From Candidatus Nitrosopumilus sp. (GTDB lineage: Archaea > Thermoproteota > Nitrososphaeria > Nitrososphaerales > Nitrosopumilaceae): DNA of 64,000 nt. This document shows, in pieces, positions 33,647 to 43,517 of this stretch (position 1 is its first letter; each line of letters begins with the position of its first letter). A program made the translations under genes and the position numbers. The notes below the pieces were generated by a model. It saw nothing but the letters and a program-made list of their open reading frames with translations. It did no database searches and was not told where the DNA came from. Location of the stretch: the NCBI GenBank assembly GCA_029864335.1, contig JAOTTS010000006.1:1-64000 (forward strand), read 5' to 3'.

Positions 33647-34819
33647 TCAGTGATTTTCTTCAAATGAATCTAAAATATCATGAATATTATTGGAACCTAC
33701 TTTAACTGAAATCTTTTTCTTTGTTTTAAGGGCATTCTCTACTTCTTTTTTTGCATAAATTGGAACTTCATTGGAAGTGATAGAGACTATATTTTCTAGT
33801 TTTTTAAGATTCCTTTCTAGTCCTATCTCTTTTGCATCATTAAACAAACTAGAATCTACTCCAGCAAGTGGTATTATTGGAATTTTCTTTTTTTCAAATA
33901 CACGTATTAATGAATTATCAATAAAGTTTGAAGAAAATATCAATGATGATAATGACATTGATACACGACTATTTGAATACTGCAACATTATCTCTAAAAT
34001 TGAATTTACGTAGATCAAATAATTTTTAATTCCAGCAGGTTTGATTTTTATCTCAAAAAATTCTAATTTAACAATATCTTGTACAAGTCTTGGTAGAATT
34101 TTATTTATAATTTTAGCTAGATTCATCAATTCTGATTTTTGTCTATAACAAACAATTATCTTTACATCATTTCCTTGTTTAATGGTTTCAAAACATGAAA
34201 CAGCAGATAATTCATCATATATTGCACAAATTGTTTTTTGATTTTGTAATTCATATGGAATACCGCCATTGCCTTTATCTGAGAAAATACAGACATATGC
34301 ATTGTTTTTTGTTAAATATGAATACAATAATTTATCATAATTCTCATCTGTTCCAGGATGAGCTCCAAGATTTTGTTTCTTTTCAATAATATTTGATGTG
34401 GCAGCAATTTCAACATCTTTGGTAAGAAATCCTTTTGATGTTCCTTCAACTTTTACTAAAAATCTTTCTCCTTTTAGAAGTAAATTTCCACCTGTAGATG
34501 TAATTTCTGAAACAATATCTTGAAAATCATTTTTAATCTGTCTTGCAATTGCTATTTTTTCAATTCCAAATAATAGATTGATAGCAGATGATGCAAATAC
34601 AGGATCATTTGAATCAACTAAAATTATATCATCATCACGTTTGACTGATTTAAATTGTTGATTTTTTATCTTAAGAATTTTTTTAATATTTGTAATTAGT
34701 TGTGAAATTTTATTTTTTGAAAAAATATTTGGAAAAACCACTACATATGATATTTCATCCATAGTTTCTAAATTGAAATCTACTTGTTTATAATTTAGGA
34801 TAAAATTTCGGGTAATCAA
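33647..34819 (-). CDS. ThiI-like THUMP protein with lost PP-loop
   Basis: 390 residues. The N-terminal about 180 residues resemble the ferredoxin-like and THUMP region of tRNA 4-thiouridine synthase ThiI (NLLLKGERFLVKVEGTSKGFLTKD is the conserved strand pair; CIFSDKGNGGIPYELQNQK aligns with the KGPGGLPVG segment). Where ThiI has SGGIDS, this protein has AIYDELSA, so ATP binding for thiolation looks lost. The C-terminal half is poorly recognisable and has no catalytic Cys-pair motif I can point to. It could be a tRNA-binding chaperone or modification cofactor. TTG start at 34819; a later ATG (34762) is possible. The paralogy is clear, the activity is not. Confidence 0.65.
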   Translation of the reverse strand: MITRNFILNYKQVDFNLETMDEISYVVVFPNIFSKNKISQLITNIKKILKIKNQQFKSVKRDDDIILVDSNDPVFASSAINLLFGIEKIAIARQIKNDFQDIVSEITSTGGNLLLKGERFLVKVEGTSKGFLTKDVEIAATSNIIEKKQNLGAHPGTDENYDKLLYSYLTKNNAYVCIFSDKGNGGIPYELQNQKTICAIYDELSAVSCFETIKQGNDVKIIVCYRQKSELMNLAKIINKILPRLVQDIVKLEFFEIKIKPAGIKNYLIYVNSILEIMLQYSNSRVSMSLSSLIFSSNFIDNSLIRVFEKKKIPIIPLAGVDSSLFNDAKEIGLERNLKKLENIVSITSNEVPIYAKKEVENALKTKKKISVKVGSNNIHDILDSFEENH

Positions 34820-34846
34820 TATAAAACAAATACTTTATGGGAAAAT

Positions 34847-35563
34847 GTGGTACAATTTATACAAGAACAAGTAGATGATTTAAACTCTAAAATTAACACA
34901 ACAGAGGAAGCACTTCAGTGGGTTTCAGATAATCTTCACCCTAAGGTTGCAAAAGCTTCTAGCTTTGGTGCAGAAGATGCTGTAGTAATGGATATCATGC
35001 TAAAAATTAATCCAAAATTTCGATTCTTTACATTAGATACTGGAAGACTACCACAAGAAACCTATGACATAATAGATATTGTAGGCAAAAAATACAATAT
35101 TTCAATTGAAGTTCTCTTTCCTGATACAAAAGAAGTAGAAAATATGGTTAGAGAAAAAGGAATGAATCTATTCTATGAAAGTATAGAGAATAGGAAACTT
35201 TGTTGTGAAATTCGTAAAGTCCATCCAATGAACAAAATGCTAAAAACTTTGGATGGTTGGATTACAGGATTGAGACGAGAGCAGACCAAAAATCGAGAAA
35301 ATGTAACAATGTTTCAACTAGATAACGGACATGGAGGAATTCTAAAAATTAATCCAATAATTGATTGGACATGGGATCAAATTCAAGAATATATCAAAAA
35401 GAATAATCTGCCCTACAACAGTCTTCTTGACAAAGGCTATTTTAGTATTGGTTGTGAGCCTTGTACCAGAGCAACAAAGCCTGGAGAAGACATTCGTGCA
35501 GGAAGATGGTGGTGGGAGCAGGGAGGAAATAAAGAGTGTGGCCTTCATATAGACCCTCAATAG
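34847..35563 (+). CDS. cysH: APS/PAPS reductase with [4Fe-4S] cysteines
   Basis: 238 residues. It reduces adenylylsulfate to sulfite. The PP-loop-like [30 protein letters not shown] and [12 protein letters not shown] are all present; the cysteine pairs (KLCCEI and GCEPCT) form the iron-sulfur site of the APS-reducing type. The C-terminal catalytic ECGLH is intact. Start GTG 34847. Its TAG stop shares a base with the likely GTG of sat (TAGTG), so the two form a coupled operon: sulfate to APS to sulfite. Confidence 0.9.
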   Translation: MVQFIQEQVDDLNSKINTTEEALQWVSDNLHPKVAKASSFGAEDAVVMDIMLKINPKFRFFTLDTGRLPQETYDIIDIVGKKYNISIEVLFPDTKEVENMVREKGMNLFYESIENRKLCCEIRKVHPMNKMLKTLDGWITGLRREQTKNRENVTMFQLDNGHGGILKINPIIDWTWDQIQEYIKKNNLPYNSLLDKGYFSIGCEPCTRATKPGEDIRAGRWWWEQGGNKECGLHIDPQ

Positions 35564-36716
35564 TGGAATAAACATATCAGAAAATAATTCAATTAAACCA
35601 CATGGAGGAATTCTAGTAAACAGAATCAACAAGATTGATCCAACTGGACTATTCTCAATTACAATTACAGAAGATCTCGCAAATGATGTTGAAAATATTG
35701 CAGATGGAATATTTAGTCCACTTGAGGGATTTTTGGGACAAAAAGATTTTGAAAGTGTTGTTTCACAAGGAAGATTGATAAATGATTTAGCTTGGACTAT
35801 TCCAATAGTCCTTGATGTTGATGAACAAACTGCTTCTAAAATGAAAGAATCAAAAGATGTGTTGTTAAAAAATCCAGATGGAGTTGGAGTTGCAGTTTTG
35901 CATGTTGATGAAACATATTCTTTTGATAAAGAAAAAACTGTTCAAGGAGTATATGGAACAAATGATAGTTCTCATCCAGGTGTTGCAAAGACCATGTCAA
36001 TGCAGGATTATTTGATAGGAGGAAAAATTGACTATATTCAAAGACCAAATGATACCGAAATTAGAAAAAATAGACTAACACCTAATCAGACACGAGAAGC
36101 ATTTGCTAAAGCAGGATGGAAGACAATTTGTGCATTTCAAACCAGAAATCCTCCACATGTTGCACATGAGATGTTACAAAAGACATCAATTACTACACGA
36201 GATGGAGTATTTGTCAATCCAATTATTGGCAAGAAAAAGTCAGGCGACTTTATTGATGAAATTATTGTAAAATGCTATGAAACCATGATAAAATCATACT
36301 ATCCAAAAAACAGATGTATGCTTGGAACTCTACACACTGAAATGAAATATGCTGGTCCAAAAGAAGCAATTCATCACGCAATTATGAGACAAAATTATGG
36401 ATGTACACATATTATTATTGGACGAGACCATGCAGGTGTTGGAAAATTTTATGATCCTTTTGCTGCACAAAAAATCTTTGATGACTATCCAGAATTAGAA
36501 ATTGCTCCAGTATTTTTCCCACCATTCTTCTATTGTAAGAAATGTCTTACATATACAACTCCTAAAGCATGTCCACATGGTGATGATGACAAAGAGCAAA
36601 TAAGTGGAACTAAACTAAGAGAAATGATTCAAAATGGTCAAGCACCTTCTGAATTTATTCTAAGACCAGAAGTAGCTAAGGTAATTTTAGATCATCCTAA
36701 ACCATTTGTTGATTAG
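35563..36716 (+). CDS. sat: Sulfate adenylyltransferase (ATP sulfurylase), start disturbed by a one-base gap
   Basis: It makes APS from ATP and sulfate. Motifs: [11 protein letters not shown] (ATP-binding HxxH), [14 protein letters not shown], and a C-terminal zinc-like [17 protein letters not shown]. The protein from about 35565 on is intact, beginning with [18 protein letters not shown] and [14 protein letters not shown]. No ATG, GTG or TTG lies in its frame before TTG 35733, which would cut off 56 conserved residues. The GTG at 35563, in the TAGTG overlap with cysH, is one base out of frame; adding one A in GGAATAAAC (35565-35573) restores it. The likely cause is a dropped A in an A-run, as in the second TFB. 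Function is probably unaffected in the real genome. Confidence 0.8.
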
Positions 36717-36746
36717 ATTTTTATTCAATCAAATTTGTTCTAGCTT

Positions 36747-37412
36747 GTGAAGTATATTTTTCTAGTATTGTTTTTAGGATTTTTTATCACTCCTGTATTT
36801 GCTCAAGAATTAGCAAATCCATCATTACTTCTTGATACAATAGAAATTCCTGCAGATGAATTCAATCGAATCTTGCGAGATGCACCAGTAGTAATTCTTG
36901 ATGATGTTCATGCTGTTAGCTGGCAAGTAACAATTGATAATAATCTACTATATGCAAATCCAAATGGAAACGCAGTTTTTAGACTATATGATCATGATAC
37001 TCACGATGAATTTATTGAAGTTGGTATGGGAGCTCAACCTGACAACAAGTTTTGGGTAGCAGTCCAAACTCCTAAAGAAGGATACATTGTAGTTCATAAA
37101 GATCTAGATAGAGGTTGGTACCCACAAGCCAAATCTATCGTATCATTTACTGATAGAGCAGGACTTACTGTAAACAATGGAGCAAGAATTGTAGTTACCA
37201 ATTTGGATATTGGTACATTTGCAATTGATTCGTATTCAGTCTATGGAATGGAAGGCTCATCTGATCCTCCTGCAGTTAACTCTGGTAGCATGATTGTGGA
37301 ATTTCTTTCTGGTGATCCTGCAAAGAATGCTCTTGCTTTATTTCCATTTTACATTGCAACAGGTGTTGGAATCATAGTTGGAGTGTTATTTCTAACTAAG
37401 AAGCGTTCTTAG
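36747..37412 (+). CDS. Secreted beta-sandwich protein with C-terminal membrane anchor
   Basis: 221 residues. Signal peptide (IFLVLFLGFFITPVFAQ), a beta-rich exported domain (PVVILDDVHAVSWQVTIDNN; KEGYIVVHKDLDRGWYPQAK), then a C-terminal helix (ALFPFYIATGVGIIVGVLFL) ending in basic TKKRS. Cysteine-free. The layout is a single-pass surface protein. Its 3' end overlaps convergent nth by 17 bp. Function unknown. Confidence 0.65.
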   Translation: MKYIFLVLFLGFFITPVFAQELANPSLLLDTIEIPADEFNRILRDAPVVILDDVHAVSWQVTIDNNLLYANPNGNAVFRLYDHDTHDEFIEVGMGAQPDNKFWVAVQTPKEGYIVVHKDLDRGWYPQAKSIVSFTDRAGLTVNNGARIVVTNLDIGTFAIDSYSVYGMEGSSDPPAVNSGSMIVEFLSGDPAKNALALFPFYIATGVGIIVGVLFLTKKRS

Positions 37413-38046
37413 TTTTGTAATATTTGCAACTTTTCTTAATCTTACAAACATGACACATTGGAGAAATTGGCTTGCAAATATTCTGGCCATACATCACAAA
37501 TGTATCATTAATATCAATCCAGTATTTTTTTTGAATTTTCTTCATTAATTCTTGTTCTGTCTCTTCAGGATTTTTGGTATTGACTAATCCTAATCTGTTT
37601 GAGATTCTATGAACATGAATATCTACTGGAATTGCAGGCTTTTCAAATGCATATACTAGTACACAATTAGCAGTCTTTCTTCCAACTCCTGGCAGCTGTA
37701 CCAAAGTATCCAAATCATCTGGAACTACTCCTCTGTATTTTTTATCAATAATCTTTGCAACCTCGATTATTCTTTTTGATTTTACATGATAGAATCCAAT
37801 TGATTTTATAATTTTCTCTACGTCTTTTATTTTCGCTTTTGCAAGTTCTTTTGGATTTTTATATTTTAAGAATAATGCTTTTACTGCCTTTGTTGTAGCT
37901 TCATCTTTGGTTCTAGCAGAAAGTATTGTTCCAATTAGAATACTAAAAGGCCCGGTTTCGGCATCATGAAGGTCTTGTAATGCTGTAATTCTTGGTGGCT
38001 TTACAGAATTCATTGTCTCAGTCATTCCACGAAGAATTTTTTCCAT
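37396..38046 (-). CDS. nth: Endonuclease III (DNA glycosylase/AP lyase)
   Basis: About 216 residues from the ATG at 38046; the frame is open to 38100, but the extra 18 residues are not typical and overlap the promoter. It removes oxidised pyrimidines and cuts the AP site. The helix-hairpin-helix with catalytic Lys is in LVQLPGVGRKTANCVLVYAF, the catalytic Asp in AIPVDIHVHR, and a C-x6-C-x2-C-x5-C cluster near the C-terminus (CKPISPMCHVCKIKKSC) holds the [4Fe-4S] site. It faces the aconitase-X genes across a short gap (38047-38099) that holds AAGTATTATAACTG, a possible shared TATA region. Confidence 0.9.
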   Translation of the reverse strand: MEKILRGMTETMNSVKPPRITALQDLHDAETGPFSILIGTILSARTKDEATTKAVKALFLKYKNPKELAKAKIKDVEKIIKSIGFYHVKSKRIIEVAKIIDKKYRGVVPDDLDTLVQLPGVGRKTANCVLVYAFEKPAIPVDIHVHRISNRLGLVNTKNPEETEQELMKKIQKKYWIDINDTFVMYGQNICKPISPMCHVCKIKKSCKYYKTKNAS

Positions 38047-38099
38047 TTTCAACAAAAATCTACGTACAAGTATTATAACTGTAATAACAAAGATTTCCA

Positions 38100-39254
38100 T
38101 TGGAACTTACTAGAGATGAAGAATCTGCATTAAAAGGCGAACAGGGAGAAATTATGCAGATGGCATATAGAATTTTAGTTGCAACAGGTGAGGCAACTGA
38201 TGCTGAGAAATTAATCCCAATTGAATGGGCTCATCTTTCTGGTGTAAATTATAACACAATTGGTGATGCAGGTGAAGAATTTCTCTCTAGTATTAGCAAT
38301 GATGCAAGAGTTACAGTAAAAACAACTCTTAATCCAATGGGGTTTGATATTGACAACGTTGCAAACTATGGATTAGATGAAAATTTTATCTCAAAGCAAC
38401 TATCTATTAAAAACTCATATGAGATAATGGGTGTAATTCCTTCATTTTCATGCATTCCTTATGAGATTTTTGATATTCCAAAAAATGGAACACAAGTCGC
38501 ATTTGCTGAATCCAATGCAGCAATCCATGCAAATTCTTTTGATAATCTAAAAACAAACAAGGAAAGTGCATTTAGTGCACTTGCAAGTGCAATAGTTGGA
38601 AAAAGCCCTTATTCTTCAATAAGAAAAGATGACACACCAAACATTATAATTAACATGAAAGTAAAAAATCCAAATGAATTGACATATGGAATACTAGGAT
38701 TTTTTGCAGGAAAAGTTGGAGATACATCTGTAAATATCTCTGGTCTTGCAGAGATGGATAAAAGACAATGCAAAGCAATGTGTGGTGGAATGGGAACATC
38801 TGGAACCTGCGCTAAATTTATTTTTGGTGATGGTGATTCCGATTGTGAAAAAATAGATTTTGATGAAAAAGAGATGCAAAATGTTCATGATGAGCTAAAT
38901 ACTGCAGAAAAAGGTGATTTGATAACGCTTGGCAGCCCTCAATTGGGTTTAGATGAGATATCTGATCTTACAAGTATGCTAAAGGGAAGATCTTTTCAAA
39001 AGAGATGTATGGTTTTTTGTCCTAGAACTGTAAAGGAGCAAGCAAAAAAAATTGGATACATAACAGAACTTGAACGTGCAGGATGCGAAATTCTTTCTGA
39101 TTGTTGTACATGTTTGACTCCTTTGATAAACAAAGAAAATGTTGATGCAGTCACTACAAATAGTATCAAGGGCGCATTTTATCTTAAAAATTCTAATGGT
39201 GTAGATGTAAATCTGAAATCCTTATCACAAATAGTTCAAGATGAAACAAGATGA
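38100..39254 (+). CDS. Phosphomevalonate dehydratase large subunit (aconitase X catalytic domain)
   Basis: 384 residues. In the archaeal mevalonate pathway it dehydrates 5-phosphomevalonate to trans-anhydromevalonate 5-phosphate with an iron-sulfur cluster. The AcnX signatures are visible: MELTRDEESALKGEQGEIMQ at the start, AFAESNAAIHANS (substrate site), GMGTSGTCAKFIFGDGDSD and ILSDCCTCLTPLI, which carries the cluster cysteines. The small subunit follows with a 4-bp ATGA overlap, so the enzyme is split as in other archaea. The start is TTG. The pathway is needed for isoprenoid lipids. Confidence 0.88.
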   Translation: MELTRDEESALKGEQGEIMQMAYRILVATGEATDAEKLIPIEWAHLSGVNYNTIGDAGEEFLSSISNDARVTVKTTLNPMGFDIDNVANYGLDENFISKQLSIKNSYEIMGVIPSFSCIPYEIFDIPKNGTQVAFAESNAAIHANSFDNLKTNKESAFSALASAIVGKSPYSSIRKDDTPNIIINMKVKNPNELTYGILGFFAGKVGDTSVNISGLAEMDKRQCKAMCGGMGTSGTCAKFIFGDGDSDCEKIDFDEKEMQNVHDELNTAEKGDLITLGSPQLGLDEISDLTSMLKGRSFQKRCMVFCPRTVKEQAKKIGYITELERAGCEILSDCCTCLTPLINKENVDAVTTNSIKGAFYLKNSNGVDVNLKSLSQIVQDETR

Positions 39255-39640
39255 ATAAAATTCTAGTTGCAGGAAAAGTTCAAGGAATTGTTTTAAAATC
39301 TGAAAACCCTATTAACTTTCTAGGTACTGTTGATAAAAAAACAGGAATTATCAGCGATAACAATCATAATCTATTTGGAAAATCAATCAAAGATGTAATT
39401 CTTGTGTTTCCATCAGGGGTAGGTAGTAGTGTTGGTGCCTATACAATTTATTCAATAAAATCAAATAATTCAGCACCTCTTGCAATGATATGTCAAAAAG
39501 CAGATCTTACAGTAGCTACAGGTTGTGCATTAGCAAATATTCCATTAATTACAATTTCAAATGAAGAATTCAATGCTATCAAAAATGGAATGAAAATATC
39601 TCTTGATACTAGTTCTTCTAATCTAATTCAGTATCAGTAA
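39251..39640 (+). CDS. Phosphomevalonate dehydratase small subunit (aconitase X swivel domain)
   Basis: 129 residues. The swivel domain closes over the active site of the large subunit encoded just upstream. Visible pattern: KILVAGKVQGIVLKSENPIN, GKSIKDVILVFPSGVGSSVG and ALANIPLITI, a typical swivelling beta/alpha core. ATG overlaps the large-subunit stop (ATGA), so translation is coupled. Its 3' end overlaps convergent rqcH by 23 bp. Confidence 0.88.
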   Translation: MNKILVAGKVQGIVLKSENPINFLGTVDKKTGIISDNNHNLFGKSIKDVILVFPSGVGSSVGAYTIYSIKSNNSAPLAMICQKADLTVATGCALANIPLITISNEEFNAIKNGMKISLDTSSSNLIQYQ

Positions 39641-41564
39641 ACTTTTGAATTTCTAAATCCCCAATACTAATTTCTTTGATCTGGCTTTTACCAGAAGGTA
39701 AAACACGGACAAATTCATCAAGATTAATTTTTTTTGTAATATCTTCATGCATTTTTAAAAATTCAATTCGTATTTTTTTTGCAACATCAACTAATTCTAA
39801 TCCATGTGGTTCAATTAATGCATAACAAATTGAATTTCTTTTAATTGGTTCTGGTGGACCACATGTTAAGGCATAATCATCATCTTGTGGTATAATTCCT
39901 ACTGCAAGTTTGAGAGTATCTGATTTGATAAAATTTCTTTTTCCCTCAATTGTAAAGGAACCTTTTGGTAGAAATTCTCCACTTGGAGCAGATTTTTTTA
40001 CTTGTTCTGGATTTACCCAAAAAGCGCTAATACCATACATTCCTTCTTTCCATGCACGACTAAAACAAACAGTTGCATGTGCAACTTCATTCATACTTCT
40101 ATCTGGTGCCTTTTCTGCTTCTTTTAGAATGAAAAATGGTGAACCAAAAATATCTCCATGAAATATCTTATCGTTTTTTACTAAATGCTTTCTAACTACA
40201 GCAGAATTTGATGCAGCATCTCTTCCACCAATTGTGAGTAAACCGTCAGATGTGAAAAACCATCTATATCTTTCATACCAATTTTTCTTTCTAATTTCTG
40301 AAATCATACTTACATCTTTTTCAGATTCTGTTTTGTTTTGTAATTTTTCTAACTTTCTCAATGTCTTTTCTTTGATTTCTTGAATTGAATTTATTGCACC
40401 TGATTGTTTTTTGGCTTCATTAAATAATGCAGATGCAATTGATTGAAGTGGAGCTTTATTGTTGATTTTTATTTTTTCATCTTGAATTACAATTAATGAA
40501 ATTCCTTTTTCTGTGATTAATTTTGCATTATGTTTCACTAAAATTTCTTGAGCAGAATTATCTTCTATTGATATAATTCCACGTGAAATCATTTCAAAAA
40601 GTGAATTTGCTACATTTGTGATGTTTTTTGATCTTTCTTTTACTATTTCAATTGCTTTTTCCTGTTCAGAAATCTTAGTTTGAAGTTCTTTAATTTTTTT
40701 ATCAGAACCACTTGATTGAATTAATTTTCCTTTATTAACTATATTTTCAGTAAAAACAGTATCCAACCCCTCAATAAAGCTATTAGCTTTTGTGACTTCA
40801 CCTTGTAATTTTCCTAATCTTATTGGAAGAACTTCAACTTTCTCATTTCTGATAATCACTGGTTCATGATTTCCTGATACTACATCTGAAACAATCTTTT
40901 TTGTAGTATCAAAAATTCTCTTTATTTCTTCGAATGTTAACAGATTGCCTGTTTTTTTCCCATCAACATTTGCAATTTTAAATACCCCTTCAACATATTT
41001 TTTTGGTAAACCCAAAGTTCGACCAAACCATTTTGCAGAAAGTAAATCTGTTGTTTTAAGATCTTCAAAATCTGATTCTAATATGTTAAAAATATCTAAT
41101 CCACTTGATGGTGGTTGAACATATTCTAATCCCACACTGAGCTTTCTGTGTCTAACTTCTATTGAATGCTGCAATGCTAGAATCTTCATATCACTATTAC
41201 AGAGTAAAATATTTCCATCTCCAAAAAATTCCCCTACCAAAACAAATTCTTTTCCAAATCCTTCAAATGTAAAGTATGCAATTCTTTCTGCACCAATTTG
41301 TTCTATTTTTTTTAATCTTAATCTTAGGAGATCACTTCGTAATCTTTTGAGTAATTTGTTAGGTTCAATCTGATCAATTTTTACCTTAGTTAACCAAACC
41401 CCTGATGTTGAAATCATCATGAATAGATCACTTTTCTCAGTATGGTGAAGCTTGAAGAGAATACTATCTTTTGTAACACCATAAATGTTACTGATATAGT
41501 AGTCTTGAACTTGCTCTAAAATTTGATTTACCAAATATCGTAGTTCTATTCCAGATAATGTCAT
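39618..41564 (-). CDS. rqcH: RqcH/NFACT-family ribosome quality control protein
   Basis: 648 residues. NFACT-N domain (MTLSGIELRYLVNQILEQVQ; later ASTSG-type core), a long middle coiled coil (about 290-350: ELQTKISEQEKAIEIVKERSK) and the NFACT-R domain near 430-540 (NWYERYRWFFTSDGLLTIGGRD, VVRKHL). The conserved archaeal/bacterial relatives bind stalled large ribosomal subunits and add Ala or similar tails. The C-terminal about 80 residues are beta-rich. It is single-copy in the window and convergent with the phosphomevalonate genes. Confidence 0.85.
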   Translation of the reverse strand: MTLSGIELRYLVNQILEQVQDYYISNIYGVTKDSILFKLHHTEKSDLFMMISTSGVWLTKVKIDQIEPNKLLKRLRSDLLRLRLKKIEQIGAERIAYFTFEGFGKEFVLVGEFFGDGNILLCNSDMKILALQHSIEVRHRKLSVGLEYVQPPSSGLDIFNILESDFEDLKTTDLLSAKWFGRTLGLPKKYVEGVFKIANVDGKKTGNLLTFEEIKRIFDTTKKIVSDVVSGNHEPVIIRNEKVEVLPIRLGKLQGEVTKANSFIEGLDTVFTENIVNKGKLIQSSGSDKKIKELQTKISEQEKAIEIVKERSKNITNVANSLFEMISRGIISIEDNSAQEILVKHNAKLITEKGISLIVIQDEKIKINNKAPLQSIASALFNEAKKQSGAINSIQEIKEKTLRKLEKLQNKTESEKDVSMISEIRKKNWYERYRWFFTSDGLLTIGGRDAASNSAVVRKHLVKNDKIFHGDIFGSPFFILKEAEKAPDRSMNEVAHATVCFSRAWKEGMYGISAFWVNPEQVKKSAPSGEFLPKGSFTIEGKRNFIKSDTLKLAVGIIPQDDDYALTCGPPEPIKRNSICYALIEPHGLELVDVAKKIRIEFLKMHEDITKKINLDEFVRVLPSGKSQIKEISIGDLEIQKFTDTELD

Positions 41565-41668
41565 AAATATAATATTTTATATCTAAAATTATACCCTTGC
41601 TATAATATGCTCAAATTTTGACCAAAGATATTAAACATGGTCTGTCTGAGTCACGCTAGAAATTTACT

Positions 41669-42148
41669 TTGGCAAAATTCAAAAAGAAAAAATCTGAACC
41701 TACTTCTGGACCTGATGATTCAAAAAAAGAATCAGTAAAAGAGAATCTCGCTGATATTCCTAAAACAGAAAAATCTGCATCTATTCCTGAGGCTCCATCA
41801 ACTGATCCTCCTGTTAGTGTGGCTGAGAAAAGTGAAAAAGATAGAAAATTAAATAAATTATTTTGGATGCGTGTTGTCTTGGCAGTAATAGCTGGTACTG
41901 TTGCAACTATTATCTTTGAAGATATTGAAGGTGAAGAGAGAAGATGGGCATCAATTGCATTTATGATAATCGTATTTTTTGGAACAATTATAGTTGCAAA
42001 GGGAATGAAAATGCAATTACCATCTTCAGATAGAAAAAAAATAGTTACACAAGCTATTGGTAGCTATGTCTTTTTATACTTGTTTACTTGGATTGTAACT
42101 TATACACTATATCATGCAGGAAGTGTTTCTAGCGGAATCAATATCTAA
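41669..42148 (+). CDS. Membrane protein with charged N-terminal tail
   Basis: 159 residues. The first about 65 residues are basic and Ser/Pro/Glu-rich (AKFKKKKSEPTSGPDDSKKE), followed by three helices (WMRVVLAVIAGTVATIIFED; WASIAFMIIVFFGTIIVAKG; AIGSYVFLYLFTWIVTYTLY). TTG start 41669. It lies 13-20 bp before cbiT and may share the cobalamin transcript, but its sequence shows no link to that pathway. Function unknown. Confidence 0.65.
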   Translation: MAKFKKKKSEPTSGPDDSKKESVKENLADIPKTEKSASIPEAPSTDPPVSVAEKSEKDRKLNKLFWMRVVLAVIAGTVATIIFEDIEGEERRWASIAFMIIVFFGTIIVAKGMKMQLPSSDRKKIVTQAIGSYVFLYLFTWIVTYTLYHAGSVSSGINI

Positions 42149-42167
42149 AAACAAATGACGATTGCAT

Positions 42168-42758
42168 ATGTGGAATTACAAAACACCTGGAATTCCTGAT
42201 GAATATTTTGAGAGAACAGAAAATGTCCCAATCACAAAAGAAGAAGTAAGAACCATTCAAATTAGCAAAGCTCGATTAAAACCAGGCCAAACTGTATATG
42301 ATATTGGTTGTGGTAGTGGTTCCATTTCTATTGAAGCTGGATTACAAATTGAATCATCAGGTAAAGTATTGGCAATTGATCATGATGAAAATGCAATAGA
42401 TTTAACAAAAAAGAACATGAAGAAGTTTGGTCTTTCAAATATTGCAGTAATCTTTGGAGATGCAAAAGAAAAGATACAAGATCTTCAAGAAGCTGATGTC
42501 ATATTTATTGGAGGAACAGGTGGTGATACTAGAGATATAGTCGAACTATCTGAGAATAAACTAAAATCAGGCGGTAGAATCGTTATTGGAATAATTTTAA
42601 TTGAGACTCTTTATTCTGTTTTACAAATTTTAGATAAATTACAATTTGAATCTGTAGACATTACTCAGGTAACTATATCTAAAAGTAGAAAAACTAGTAC
42701 TGGAACTATGATGCTTGCTAGAAATCCTGTAACTATTATTTCTGCTACTAGAGTCTAA
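42168..42758 (+). CDS. cbiT: Cobalt-precorrin-6B C15-methyltransferase (decarboxylating)
   Basis: 196 residues from ATG 42168 (MWNYKTPGIPDEYFERTENV, the family start). It methylates C15 and removes the C12 acetate carboxyl with SAM. The SAM motif is YDIGCGSGSISIEAGL, followed by VLAIDHDENAIDLTKKN and DVIFIGGTGGDTRDI, as in CbiT. CbiE, its usual partner (fused in bacteria as CobL), is encoded at 1578. It begins the cbiT-cbiL-cbiF run. Confidence 0.9.
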   Translation: MWNYKTPGIPDEYFERTENVPITKEEVRTIQISKARLKPGQTVYDIGCGSGSISIEAGLQIESSGKVLAIDHDENAIDLTKKNMKKFGLSNIAVIFGDAKEKIQDLQEADVIFIGGTGGDTRDIVELSENKLKSGGRIVIGIILIETLYSVLQILDKLQFESVDITQVTISKSRKTSTGTMMLARNPVTIISATRV

Positions 42759-42794
42759 TCTAGATTTTTAATTGGGAACAAAATCATATTTTTT

Positions 42795-43517
42795 ATGCCT
42801 GGATTAATTGGAATTGGTGTGGGACCTGGAGATCCAGAATTACTTACAGTCAAAGCAGTAAATGCAATACATAATGCAGATATTATTATATGTCCAGCTT
42901 CCAAAGAAAACAGACCTAGCATTGCATTATCAGTAGTTTCTTCTTTAATTGATAAATCAAAAAATCAAGAAATTGTAAAATTAATCTTTCCAATGACTAA
43001 AGATAAAGATATTCTAGAAGAAACATGGAAAAAAAATGCAAAGATAATGGCAGAAACTGTCTTATCTGGAAAAAATGTTGTATATCTAACAGTTGGTGAT
43101 CCTTATCTGTACAGTACTTGGATATACATGCACAAGGATCTTAAAGAAAACTATCCAGATATGGAAATTAGTGTAATTCCTGGCATTGTTTCCATGTTTA
43201 CATTTGCATCAAAGGTTGGTGTCAGTATTGCAGAAGGTGCAGAAAAGGTTGCAATTATTCCATCATGCTATGATCTATCTAGTGTAAAAGAAATAGCAAA
43301 AAATTCTGAGACAATGGTTTTTCTAAAGGATGGAAGATATTTTGATCAAGTGATTAAAGTTCTAAAAGAATCTGGATTTCCTGATGATTCAATATTTGCA
43401 ATAGGACAAGATCTTGGAACAGACCATGAAATTATTCGAAAACTCACTTTGGGTGAAGTAAACGATGATACATTAACTACAAAATATTTCTCAATATTGG
43501 TGGTAAAACGTGTCTGA
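42795..43517 (+). CDS. cbiL: Precorrin-2/cobalt-factor II C20-methyltransferase
   Basis: 240 residues, tetrapyrrole methylase fold. N-terminal IGVGPGDPELLTVKAVNAI, TVGDPYLYSTWIYMHKDL (the GDPxxYST active-site loop is typical of C20 enzymes) and VIPGIVSMFTFASK. It adds the first extra methyl group of the anaerobic cobalamin route. It ends by overlapping cbiF (8 bp), so the pair is translationally coupled. Confidence 0.9.
   Translation: MPGLIGIGVGPGDPELLTVKAVNAIHNADIIICPASKENRPSIALSVVSSLIDKSKNQEIVKLIFPMTKDKDILEETWKKNAKIMAETVLSGKNVVYLTVGDPYLYSTWIYMHKDLKENYPDMEISVIPGIVSMFTFASKVGVSIAEGAEKVAIIPSCYDLSSVKEIAKNSETMVFLKDGRYFDQVIKVLKESGFPDDSIFAIGQDLGTDHEIIRKLTLGEVNDDTLTTKYFSILVVKRV

Noticed and set aside
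34195-34389. Plus-strand 64-residue frame, His-rich
   Set aside because: Antisense to the ThiI-like gene; the His and Tyr richness reflects the complementary codons.
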